Shown here one piece after another: positions 33,892-41,554 of a DNA stretch of 64,000 nt. The position numbers were made by a program, and so were the translations under genes. The notes under the pieces are model-generated. The model ran no database searches, was not told the origin of the DNA, and worked only from the letters and a program-made list of their open reading frames with translations. Origin of the DNA: Rhodohalobacter sp. SW132 (lineage in GTDB: Bacteria; Bacteroidota; Rhodothermia; Balneolales; Balneolaceae); NCBI RefSeq assembly GCF_003390325.1, contig NZ_QUOK01000001.1:1-64000 (forward strand), in the 5' to 3' direction. Position 1 is the stretch's first letter, and every line of letters begins with the position of its first letter.

Positions 33892-34722
33892 ATGAGCCTT
33901 ATGGCGCTCTTTATGTTTCTCGGTGGTAGTTCAATAAGCACGGGAATACTTATTCTACTGATTATTATCGCCCTGATTGGCGGGGTTTGCATCACAACCA
34001 TAGGCCCCGGCGGGATTTTTGTTACGATCGCACTGTTTGCTCTCCTCCCCCTCGACCCCAGTACAGTTGCAGGTACAGCCAGTGCTACATTTATCGCCAC
34101 GGGAATTGTGGGGAGCCTGGGGTATTTTCGATCCGGCCAGTTAAAAGGACGTGTGGCAGGAAAAGCAGCTTTTGTGCTGAGCATCGCATCAGTGATCGGA
34201 GCGTTCGCAGGTGCACAAATCAACACACTGCTCGATGCATCTACATTTGCAGTTCTTCTTGGCCTGTTTGTGTTTTTTACGGGTGGATTGATTCTGTACC
34301 GTCAGCGTAACCAGCTTGAGGCAAATAAAAAATTGAATATTGAAAGTACCCGCGGATTGATCTGGCTGGCCGGAGTGGGAATTGCGGTTGGTTTGCCAGG
34401 CGGATTGTTAGGTGTTGGAGGGCCGGTTCTTGCTGTGCCGCTGATGGTAGTGCTCGGCGTTCCAATGCTGCTCTCCGTTGCACTGGCACAGGTACAGTCG
34501 ATCTTTATCTCCGGAATGGCCACATTTGGGTATATGCTCCACGGTGCGGTTGATTGGGGGCTGGCAGTTTTGCTCACTGTTCCGCTGCTGATCGGAACCG
34601 TAACCGGTTGGTACGTAGCTCAGAAAATCAAAGCGAGCCGGCTGCAGGTGGTCCTGGCCCTGGTACTTCTGGTTCTCGGGGTATACCTGGTCGCAGGCGG
34701 CGCAACCCCGGGCGGTGGATAA
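33892..34722 (+). CDS. TSUP family permease (TauE/SafE)
   Basis: A 276-residue membrane protein with about eight helices and the internal duplication of TauE/SafE permeases: 'GGVCITTIGPGGIFVTIALF' in the first half and 'GLPGGLLGVGGPVLAVPLM' in the second. The family moves small anions such as sulfite, sulfoacetate or other organosulfur compounds across the inner membrane. The substrate here is unknown. It lies 16 bp downstream of the NRAMP-like gene, so the two should be co-transcribed. Confidence 0.92.
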   Translation: MSLMALFMFLGGSSISTGILILLIIIALIGGVCITTIGPGGIFVTIALFALLPLDPSTVAGTASATFIATGIVGSLGYFRSGQLKGRVAGKAAFVLSIASVIGAFAGAQINTLLDASTFAVLLGLFVFFTGGLILYRQRNQLEANKKLNIESTRGLIWLAGVGIAVGLPGGLLGVGGPVLAVPLMVVLGVPMLLSVALAQVQSIFISGMATFGYMLHGAVDWGLAVLLTVPLLIGTVTGWYVAQKIKASRLQVVLALVLLVLGVYLVAGGATPGGG

Positions 34723-34811
34723 AATCATAAAATTTATAATTATATTTCAGGGTTGAATTAGTTAGAATTTCACCAAATTCAGTCAACCATCATTCCACAC
34801 CATCCGGATCC

Positions 34812-35243
34812 ATGGATACACAAACCACAGAAAAACGTCTGAAATCAAGGAATATTCAGCCCACAGCCATGCGGCTTCTGGTTCTTGACTTCCTGATCAG
34901 GAACAGATCTGCCGTCAGTCTTTCAGATCTTGAAGAGTCGTTTGACCGGTCTGACCGAACCACACTCTACCGAACACTCAAAACATTCCTGGAGCACGGA
35001 CTGGTTCACCAGATTCATGACGAGAGCGGAACGGCAAAATATGCGCTCTGTGCTGAAGACTGCACCTGTTCGTACCCCGATGACCTTCATCTGCATTTTT
35101 ACTGCTTATCCTGTGAAAACACCTTCTGTTTTCCGGAGATGGGAATCCCGCAATTCAATCTTCCTGAAAATTTCACCCCATCTCACGGAAATTTTGTGAT
35201 TTCCGGGCAGTGCCCGTCCTGCCCTGCTTCCTCTTTGCAATAG
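34812..35243 (+). CDS. Fur-family metalloregulator (Zur-like)
   Basis: A 143-residue repressor with an N-terminal winged helix (about 10-75, 'TAMRLLVLDFLIRN' and 'DRTTLYRTLKTFLEHGLVHQ') and a C-terminal dimerisation domain with metal ligands. 'DLHLHFYCLSCENTFCF' carries the His pair and the first CxxC, and 'GQCPSCP' the second, together forming the structural zinc site. Fur relatives repress metal genes when metal-loaded. The next gene (73 bp) is a Zn/Cd-type exporting ATPase, so a zinc-responsive role is more likely than iron, though the sensory metal cannot be decided from sequence alone. Confidence 0.9.
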   Translation: MDTQTTEKRLKSRNIQPTAMRLLVLDFLIRNRSAVSLSDLEESFDRSDRTTLYRTLKTFLEHGLVHQIHDESGTAKYALCAEDCTCSYPDDLHLHFYCLSCENTFCFPEMGIPQFNLPENFTPSHGNFVISGQCPSCPASSLQ

Positions 35244-35316
35244 AGTTGCACCGCCCTGCTTCCTATTTTTCCAATCGAATAGAATTCACATCAAAACAGA
35301 TTCTTGAAGTTTGGAC

Positions 35317-37260
35317 ATGAGCAATCATCACGATCACAATCAAAACGGATGCTGCACAACATCTGAAGAAGCAGCCGGCGGCTCAATCAACAAAAACGCC
35401 GTTCTGAAGCACTGGAAACCTGCTATAGGATTCATTCTGCTATCGGCCGGACTGGTGATGGATTATCTCCTGCAGCCGGGCTGGTTTACGGGTCCGGTAC
35501 GGCTGGCATGGTATCTGGCAGCGTATCTTCCGGTGGGGATTCCCGTGTTGAGGCAGGCTGCGGTTCACCTTAAAAAAGGCGATATTTTTACCGAGTTTTT
35601 CCTAATGGGAATCGCAACACTGGGTGCATTCTATATCGGCGAATATCCCGAAGGTGTTGCCGTGATGCTTTTCTACTCTATCGGCGAGGCGTTTCAGCAC
35701 GGAGCGGCATCGAAGGCTCGTGCAAATATCAAAGCGCTGCTGGATGTGAGACCCGAAGAGGCGCTGCTGCTGCGTGATGGAGATGCCGTAACTGTCCACC
35801 CAGGTTCGGTGTCGCCCGGACAGAAAATCAGGGTGAAACCGGGCGAGCGGATTCCGCTGGACGGAACGCTGCTTTCAAAAAGAAGTGCGTTTGATACATC
35901 CGCACTGACGGGCGAAAGCAAACCGCGCCATTTTAAGGAGGGCGATTCTGTTCTGGCCGGTATGATCAACCTGAATAATGTGATTGAGCTGCAGGTCACA
36001 AAATCGTATGAAAACAGCTCCATCTCCCGAATTTTAAAGATGGTCCAGGAGGCATCCTCCCGAAAGGCAAAAACGGAACTGTTTATCCGCTCGTTTGCAA
36101 GGGTATACACGCCGGCCGTGGTCTTTCTCGCGACGCTGCTGGTGATTCTCCCCTCTTTTTTTGTCGACCCCTATATTTTTGATGAATGGCTGTATCGCGG
36201 CCTCGTTTTCCTGGTGATCTCCTGCCCGTGTGCGTTGGTCATCTCCATACCGCTTGGATATTTTGGAGGGATCGGCGCGGCGTCCCGCAATGGAATCCTG
36301 GTCAAAGGCGGCAACTACCTCGATGCATTGAAAGATGTGAAAACCGTGGTATTCGATAAAACCGGAACACTTACAGAAGGAGTTTTTGCGGTACGGGATG
36401 TACATATATCTGATGAGGATCTTCATGAGGTTCTGCCGATGGTGCTCGCTGCTGAGAAAAATTCCACGCACCCCATTGCAAAAGCGATCACAGATACGTT
36501 TTCCGGAAAGTTTGCGATGCAGCTGGATGTGGAGAATCAAAAGGAAATTCCAGGACATGGAGTTGAGGCCAGTATTTCCGGCAAAGAGATTCTAATTGGA
36601 AACAGGAAGCTGCTGGAGAGCTATGATGTGACGCCAAACGGGCAGCTGCAAGAAGATTCTGCAACCGTAGTCTACGTCGCGGTAGATCGTGTTTATAAAG
36701 GCTCGATTGTGATAGCTGACCGGGTGAAAGCGGATGCGGCTGATGCGATCCGTGAACTGAAAAAAGCTGGTGTTCGACAAACGGTGATGCTCAGCGGCGA
36801 TACTGAAGAGACGGCACAAAGTGTGGGGAAAGCGCTGGGTATTGACCGGGTGTACGGCGGACTCCTGCCGGAAGAGAAAGCTGAGAAACTGGAACAGCTG
36901 AAACGGGAATTTCCCGGGGTGATCGCATATGCAGGCGACGGCATTAACGACGCGCCGGTTCTGGCACTCAGCGATGTGGGAATCGCGATGGGTGCCATGG
37001 GCAGCGATGTGGCGGTTGAAACGGCCGATGTGGTGATCCAGTCTGATCAGCCGTCACGAATTGCCACGGGCATCAAAATTGGAAAAGAGACACGAAATAT
37101 CGTCTGGCAGAATATCGGTCTTGCGATGGGGATTAAAATCCTTTTTTTAGGACTCGGGGCGTTCGGGATCGCATCCCTCTGGGAGGCCGTATTTGCCGAT
37201 GTCGGCGTGGCACTGCTGGCTATTCTGAACGCAATTCGAATTCAGAAGATGGAGTTTTGA
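35317..37260 (+). CDS. Zn/Cd/Pb-type P1B ATPase (ZntA/CadA-like)
   Basis: A 647-residue ATP-driven heavy-metal exporter of the inner membrane. The start is ATG 35317; TTG 35311 is two codons upstream. The short N-terminus is His/Cys-rich ('HHDHNQNGCC') in place of a full HMA domain. Motifs in order: TGES at 198-201, CPC in the membrane at 303-305, DKTGT with phosphorylated Asp347, HP at 385-386 and GDGINDAP starting at 540. These identify a P1B ATPase; the CPC motif with an N-terminal His/Cys stretch fits the Zn/Cd/Pb subgroup. The upstream Fur-family gene probably controls it. Confidence 0.93.
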   Translation: MSNHHDHNQNGCCTTSEEAAGGSINKNAVLKHWKPAIGFILLSAGLVMDYLLQPGWFTGPVRLAWYLAAYLPVGIPVLRQAAVHLKKGDIFTEFFLMGIATLGAFYIGEYPEGVAVMLFYSIGEAFQHGAASKARANIKALLDVRPEEALLLRDGDAVTVHPGSVSPGQKIRVKPGERIPLDGTLLSKRSAFDTSALTGESKPRHFKEGDSVLAGMINLNNVIELQVTKSYENSSISRILKMVQEASSRKAKTELFIRSFARVYTPAVVFLATLLVILPSFFVDPYIFDEWLYRGLVFLVISCPCALVISIPLGYFGGIGAASRNGILVKGGNYLDALKDVKTVVFDKTGTLTEGVFAVRDVHISDEDLHEVLPMVLAAEKNSTHPIAKAITDTFSGKFAMQLDVENQKEIPGHGVEASISGKEILIGNRKLLESYDVTPNGQLQEDSATVVYVAVDRVYKGSIVIADRVKADAADAIRELKKAGVRQTVMLSGDTEETAQSVGKALGIDRVYGGLLPEEKAEKLEQLKREFPGVIAYAGDGINDAPVLALSDVGIAMGAMGSDVAVETADVVIQSDQPSRIATGIKIGKETRNIVWQNIGLAMGIKILFLGLGAFGIASLWEAVFADVGVALLAILNAIRIQKMEF

Positions 37261-37405
37261 TGATGGTTTGCGAACCATGACATACCTTGTATCTATCCAT
37301 TGTTTTCATCAATTCTCCAAACCTCAAACACTTTACTCATACGTATTTTTGCCGATAAGGAGTTGTAGCCACGGGTAATTATTAATTTCAACATCTGGTT
37401 CAGAA

Positions 37406-38200
37406 ATGCGAATGTACAGACGGATTGCAGTTCTTTTGGTGATGGCGGCGCTTTGCCTTCCTGGCAGAGCTGCATTTGCTCAATCAGGCGGGGAAATCGA
37501 CCAGCTGTTTGCTTTGGCTTCAGATGACGGACAGATCGAGCAGATCATCAGCATTCCGGAAGAATATTCCATACTTGCCGATCTTTCACATTTTAGCGAT
37601 CATGCGGTCAGCGGGTTGAATTCTCCCGGGCTGCTATCGACTGATTTTATGAGGCGTTCGCTCTTCATACCTCAGGTTGAACGGCAGGGACTTGCGGATA
37701 GCAGCCGTTCGTTTCTGGATGCACTGCGCAAAAGAAACGAACCTGAGATCGATGGCGAACAGGAGGAAGAGTGGCTGAAAGCGCTGGCAGATTTTGGCGA
37801 AAAATCTGATGAGGCCCGGGTTGAATCGTTTCGGAAAATTTTTGAAGCAGTTCTTCAGGAAGAAGAAAATCGTACAAAGGCTGAGGGGATATCTAAACCG
37901 GTTCTTGAACTTAGCGGTATAGTGCTTGATGAAACCCGCACGAAAGCTGGCCGAGACTTCTATGAACGGTTCTATTCCGAATTTGATCTTCCAAAAAAAG
38001 ACGGGCAGATAACTCTCCGTATTGAAGAAAGGGTATTTCCGGGGTCTGGTTCACTCATCTTAATTGAGGTGAACCAAAATGATGCGTTCACTGTGCAGCT
38101 TCGGCCCGGAGCCGAACAAGTGGAGCAGGCCGTGCAGCAAGCTATTGAAATAGCAAGCGAGCTGGTTGACCGCAATAATGAAAACTACGCAATCTACTAA
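37406..38200 (+). CDS. csgE: CsgE-like curli export specificity factor with N-terminal extension
   Basis: A 264-residue exported protein with a signal peptide of about 26 residues ending in 'AAFAQ'. The C-terminal about 100 residues ('LELSGIVLDETRTKAGRDF', 'ITLRIEERVFPGSGSLILI', 'VEQAVQQAIEIASELV') match CsgE, the periplasmic adaptor that caps the CsgG channel and selects curlin subunits. The middle region (about 27-165) is a helical extension absent from the 129-residue E. coli protein and of unknown role. It leads csgE-csgF-csgG with gaps of 11 and 3 bp. Confidence 0.9.
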   Translation: MRMYRRIAVLLVMAALCLPGRAAFAQSGGEIDQLFALASDDGQIEQIISIPEEYSILADLSHFSDHAVSGLNSPGLLSTDFMRRSLFIPQVERQGLADSSRSFLDALRKRNEPEIDGEQEEEWLKALADFGEKSDEARVESFRKIFEAVLQEEENRTKAEGISKPVLELSGIVLDETRTKAGRDFYERFYSEFDLPKKDGQITLRIEERVFPGSGSLILIEVNQNDAFTVQLRPGAEQVEQAVQQAIEIASELVDRNNENYAIY

Positions 38201-38211
38201 ACTGAACGACT

Positions 38212-38637
38212 ATGAAAAAAACACTTCTGATAAGCGTCGTATCCGTCCTCTTTTTACTATTTGGCGGAATTGAAAAAGCAACGGCTCAACAATTTGTCTA
38301 TCAGCCGCTAAATCCGGCATTCGGGGGGAACCCGGGGAATTACGGATGGCTGCTGAACAGCGCGAATACACAAAACCTGTTTGAAGCAACCCGCCAGGCT
38401 GGTTTTCAACGCGATCCGCTGCAGGATTTCCAGGATTCTCTGCAGCGCCAGGTCCTTTCACAGCTTACACGCGATATCGTGCGGCGTGAATTTGGCGATG
38501 GGGAAGAACTTCAGGAGCAGGTCTTTGAATTCGGTGAATTCAGTATCGAAGTGATCCCGGGCGCAGATGGCGTTCAAATTCAGATATTCAATATCCTAAC
38601 CGGTGACGAAACAAGAGTAACGGTTCCAAATTTTTAG
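38212..38637 (+). CDS. csgF: CsgF-like curli assembly factor
   Basis: A 141-residue protein with a signal peptide of about 26 residues. The mature N-terminus 'FVYQPLNPAFGGNPGNYGWLL' is the conserved CsgF segment that inserts into the CsgG channel. The helical and C-terminal parts ('LQDFQDSLQRQVLSQLTRDIV', 'GEFSIEVIPGADGVQIQI') also fit. CsgF links the CsgG pore to surface nucleation of curli. The length is close to the E. coli protein. It is the second gene of the operon. Confidence 0.94.
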   Translation: MKKTLLISVVSVLFLLFGGIEKATAQQFVYQPLNPAFGGNPGNYGWLLNSANTQNLFEATRQAGFQRDPLQDFQDSLQRQVLSQLTRDIVRREFGDGEELQEQVFEFGEFSIEVIPGADGVQIQIFNILTGDETRVTVPNF

Positions 38638-38640
38638 ATT

Positions 38641-40017
38641 ATGAGAGCAACAATTCTGCTACTTACTTCCGCATTTATACTTTCAGTTCTGACCGCCTGC
38701 AGCGGAACTATGCGCCCGATGCATACCGAGCCGGCAACGCATGGAACCGTAAGCAAAAGTTATCACTCACTGAAACAACTGCCCGAACCGGAGGAGAAAA
38801 TCGTGGCGGCTGTCTACCGTTTCCGTGATCAAACCGGTCAGTATAAACCGTCTGACCGGGTAGCAAGCTGGTCGACTGCCGTAACCCAGGGAGCAACGTC
38901 TATCCTGATGAAAGCGATGGAAGAGTCCGGCTGGTTTGTGCCGATTGAGCGGGAAAGCATTTCAAACCTGCTGAATGAGCGGCAGATTATTCAGAATATC
39001 CGTCAGCAGCATTCGGGCGGACAGGCACCACAGCCGCTCCCCCCGCTTCTTTTTGCCGGGGTGATGCTTGAAGGCGGTATTGTCGGGTACGACACGAACG
39101 TAATTACTGGCGGACTCGGCGCGCGCTACCTCGGTACCGGCGGATCGGGCCAGTATCGAAAAGACCAGGTGACCATCTACCTAAGGGCGGTTTCCACCCA
39201 GAGCGGACGCGTATTGAAAACGGTTCACACCACAAAATCGATCGTATCACAGCAGCTCGACAGCGGCCTGTTCCGGTTTATTGACACCAACCGGCTCCTC
39301 GAAGCGGAAACCGGCTACACCTATAACGAACCTCCGGTGATGGCGGTTACCGAAGCGATTGATGATGCGCTGAAACAACTGATTTTGGAAGGGATTGAAG
39401 AGCAGGTCTGGACCGCAAGAGATTATGATGAAGTGCTGGCCTACCGCGAGCAGTTCAATTACGAGAAGAAGAAAGAGGAGCAGCTGAAACGAGATTATTT
39501 TGGGATGATTGACCGCCCTGAACTGCGCGGCGGATGGAGTTTTGGAACGAACGCATCGATCGGCAGCGTGATCGGGAATTACAACAATCCGGATATCAAC
39601 CCCGGCGTTTCTCTGCAGATTGAGCGCGCTATCAATTCAACATTTTCATTTCGGGCTAACGGCCAGCGAACCCGGGTTAGTGCTCCATCAGCCTACTCAA
39701 ACCCGGTCAATTCTGCGGAGCTGCTGCTGAACGCATACATCACCCCGAGGTATTCACTCTCGCCATTTGTGGCAGCGGGAGGCGGAGCGTTTATTTTTGA
39801 TAAGAAGTTTGATGATATCAGCGAGCAGATATTTCCCTTCGTAGCTTTACAGGCGGGATTTGATTACCGTTTCAACAATCGGCTTGGGATGAACATCAGC
39901 ACCAGTTACCGTTACCTGCTCATTGACGGGCTTGATGGCGTCTCCTTTGGAAAGTTCAACGATCAGCACTGGGGTGTGAATGCAGGTGTTACCTGGCGTC
40001 CAGGGTTTTTGAACTGA
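38641..40017 (+). CDS. csgG: CsgG outer-membrane secretion channel with C-terminal beta-barrel-like extension
   Basis: A 458-residue lipoprotein: signal with lipobox 'LTAC' (Cys20), then the CsgG domain (about 30-275) with 'KIVAAVYRFRDQTGQYKPSD', 'ERESISNLLNERQII' and 'GGLGARYLGTGGSGQYRKDQVTIYLRAV' (shown here only in part in the family sense). E. coli CsgG is 277 residues. Here about 160 more residues follow after a charged linker ('YEKKKEEQLKRDYF'), built of alternating strands like an eight-stranded outer-membrane protein ('GWSFGTNASIGSVIGNY' to 'HWGVNAGVTWRPGF'). The channel should export curli-like subunits, yet no curlin gene is in the window. Confidence 0.94.
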   Translation: MRATILLLTSAFILSVLTACSGTMRPMHTEPATHGTVSKSYHSLKQLPEPEEKIVAAVYRFRDQTGQYKPSDRVASWSTAVTQGATSILMKAMEESGWFVPIERESISNLLNERQIIQNIRQQHSGGQAPQPLPPLLFAGVMLEGGIVGYDTNVITGGLGARYLGTGGSGQYRKDQVTIYLRAVSTQSGRVLKTVHTTKSIVSQQLDSGLFRFIDTNRLLEAETGYTYNEPPVMAVTEAIDDALKQLILEGIEEQVWTARDYDEVLAYREQFNYEKKKEEQLKRDYFGMIDRPELRGGWSFGTNASIGSVIGNYNNPDINPGVSLQIERAINSTFSFRANGQRTRVSAPSAYSNPVNSAELLLNAYITPRYSLSPFVAAGGGAFIFDKKFDDISEQIFPFVALQAGFDYRFNNRLGMNISTSYRYLLIDGLDGVSFGKFNDQHWGVNAGVTWRPGFLN

Positions 40018-40063
40018 TTAAGATGTAGTTGGGTGACTAAAACCTAAGAGAGTATTGTAAACG

Positions 40064-40618
40064 TTATCCAAATACATCGTCAGCGGTGAGAGTAAGTTTT
40101 TCAAGTACCACAGAGGAAAGTTTTTGGGTTCCACTGACGGTTGCAAGTAGCTGAAAAGAGTTCTTTTTTAACACAAGCTGTTCGATTGTTTTTGCTTGTG
40201 AATCAACGATCCAGTACTCTTTCACACCATATTTTTCATAGAGGACCGACTTCTTCTGTCGGTCGATGTTTTCAGTGTTATCGGACAAAACCTCCACTAC
40301 AAGATCGGGAGCATCAACTATATTCTTTTTGGTGATGATATTCAGTCGTTCACGAGCTATGAAAATCAGATCAGGCTGAACGACATCAGTCATCGACAGT
40401 ACGACATCGACGGGAGCAATAAGGATCTCACCGATTTCATTCTCATTCACAAATGGATCCAGAAGCCGAAATATATTTAAAAGTATTCGCTGGTGCTGAG
40501 TGGTTGGTGCTGGTGTCATATACAGTTCTCCCCCAATGATTTGATGCTGATTTCCATCATCGGGCAGACCCCGGTAATCATCGTATGTCGTCAATTGTGA
40601 TAGTGTAGATATAGGCAT
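40064..40618 (-). CDS. Uma2 family (DUF820) endonuclease-like protein
   Basis: A 184-residue PD-(D/E)XK-fold protein: 'EYRG/IIGGELYMTPAPTTQHQ'-type N-terminus with Glu31, 'DVVQPDLIFIARE' with Pro82-Asp83, 'DLVVEVLSDNTENIDRQKK' with Glu109, and 'YEKYGVKEYWIVD'. All match Uma2, a family abundant in cyanobacteria and found sporadically elsewhere, presumed to be nucleases of mobile origin with no established role. It stands alone between csgG and a barrel gene. Its AT content is somewhat higher than csgG, in keeping with transfer. Confidence 0.9.
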   Translation of the reverse strand: MPISTLSQLTTYDDYRGLPDDGNQHQIIGGELYMTPAPTTQHQRILLNIFRLLDPFVNENEIGEILIAPVDVVLSMTDVVQPDLIFIARERLNIITKKNIVDAPDLVVEVLSDNTENIDRQKKSVLYEKYGVKEYWIVDSQAKTIEQLVLKKNSFQLLATVSGTQKLSSVVLEKLTLTADDVFG

Positions 40619-40784
40619 TATGATCCCTTTTTATCTGTTATCATATTTTAGATACTAAAAAGACGAAAATCAAATGAAGGTTATTTTATCAGATTCTACA
40701 TAATTTAAAGTGCCTTCGTCTTCTCCCAGAGGAGACCTGCCTATGGAACAATCGGCAGTCGAATTGCAACTGATAGTTCTTTTT

Positions 40785-41408
40785 CTAAAAAACAAAACCG
40801 CTTATAATTCCGGCACTTCTCGTATTGTGCGTCAAATCAAAAGTAAGTGAAGGTGATACAATAAATAGTAAACGCCTGGTTAGTTCAACGCTCAGTCCCA
40901 TGTCAACCGCAAGTGATGAGGCCTGGTCCGGTTTGCCGGCAACGAATGGAGAGTAGATATACGATATTCCGGGGTAGAGTGATGCTTTCTCCATCTGCAG
41001 CTCCCGCACTACATATGCCCCCATAAACGCAGAAAGTCCTCTCTGAACGTCCGCCTCTTTGGAGTACGTTTTTGTTCCTCCAACAATCGCCTGAAAGGAA
41101 AATGGGTTATCTTCCCACTGTTTCAGCGGTGAAAATGTAATGCTGCCGCCTACGTTTCTGAAGGAGTATGGATAACCACCACTAAACGTACCCTCAAAAT
41201 CAGAGACTGTGAAGGAAAAATCTGTTCCGCGGGCCGGTGACATACCCAGTGCAAATGATCTGCCGTTTAGATCAGAATTGTTTGCTGATAGGCCAAAACC
41301 TGCTGAAATACTGCTTCCTTTTTGCTTTGTATAGATGCTTTGTGAAAAAATTTGTTGAACAGAGAGGATAAGCGTGATTGATATCAATAGAAGGAATTTG
41401 AAACGCAT
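40785..41408 (-). CDS. Small outer-membrane beta-barrel protein
   Basis: A 207-residue exported protein with a signal peptide of about 22 residues ending in 'IFSQ'. About eight amphipathic strands with aromatic girdles follow ('SSISAGFGLSANNSD', 'FSFTVSDFEGTFSGGY', 'VGGSITFSPL', 'LYPGISYIYSPFVAG'), ending in 'SAGIISGFVF' with a terminal Phe, the BAM recognition signal. The size suits an eight-stranded OmpX/OmpA-type barrel. No specific family was recognised. Confidence 0.75.
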   Translation of the reverse strand: MRFKFLLLISITLILSVQQIFSQSIYTKQKGSSISAGFGLSANNSDLNGRSFALGMSPARGTDFSFTVSDFEGTFSGGYPYSFRNVGGSITFSPLKQWEDNPFSFQAIVGGTKTYSKEADVQRGLSAFMGAYVVRELQMEKASLYPGISYIYSPFVAGKPDQASSLAVDMGLSVELTRRLLFIVSPSLTFDLTHNTRSAGIISGFVF

Positions 41409-41554
41409 CTGATTCTCCCCGGAATTTTAACCCGGATCTTGTTAAAGGTGAGCTTAAAAGTGAAATTATGGAGTTTTTAAATCACTTTAAATAGCCTGGA
41501 GAGTGATAAAACAAATATTTTTTACAGCAACAAAGCCCTGTTGCAAGATCTCTG

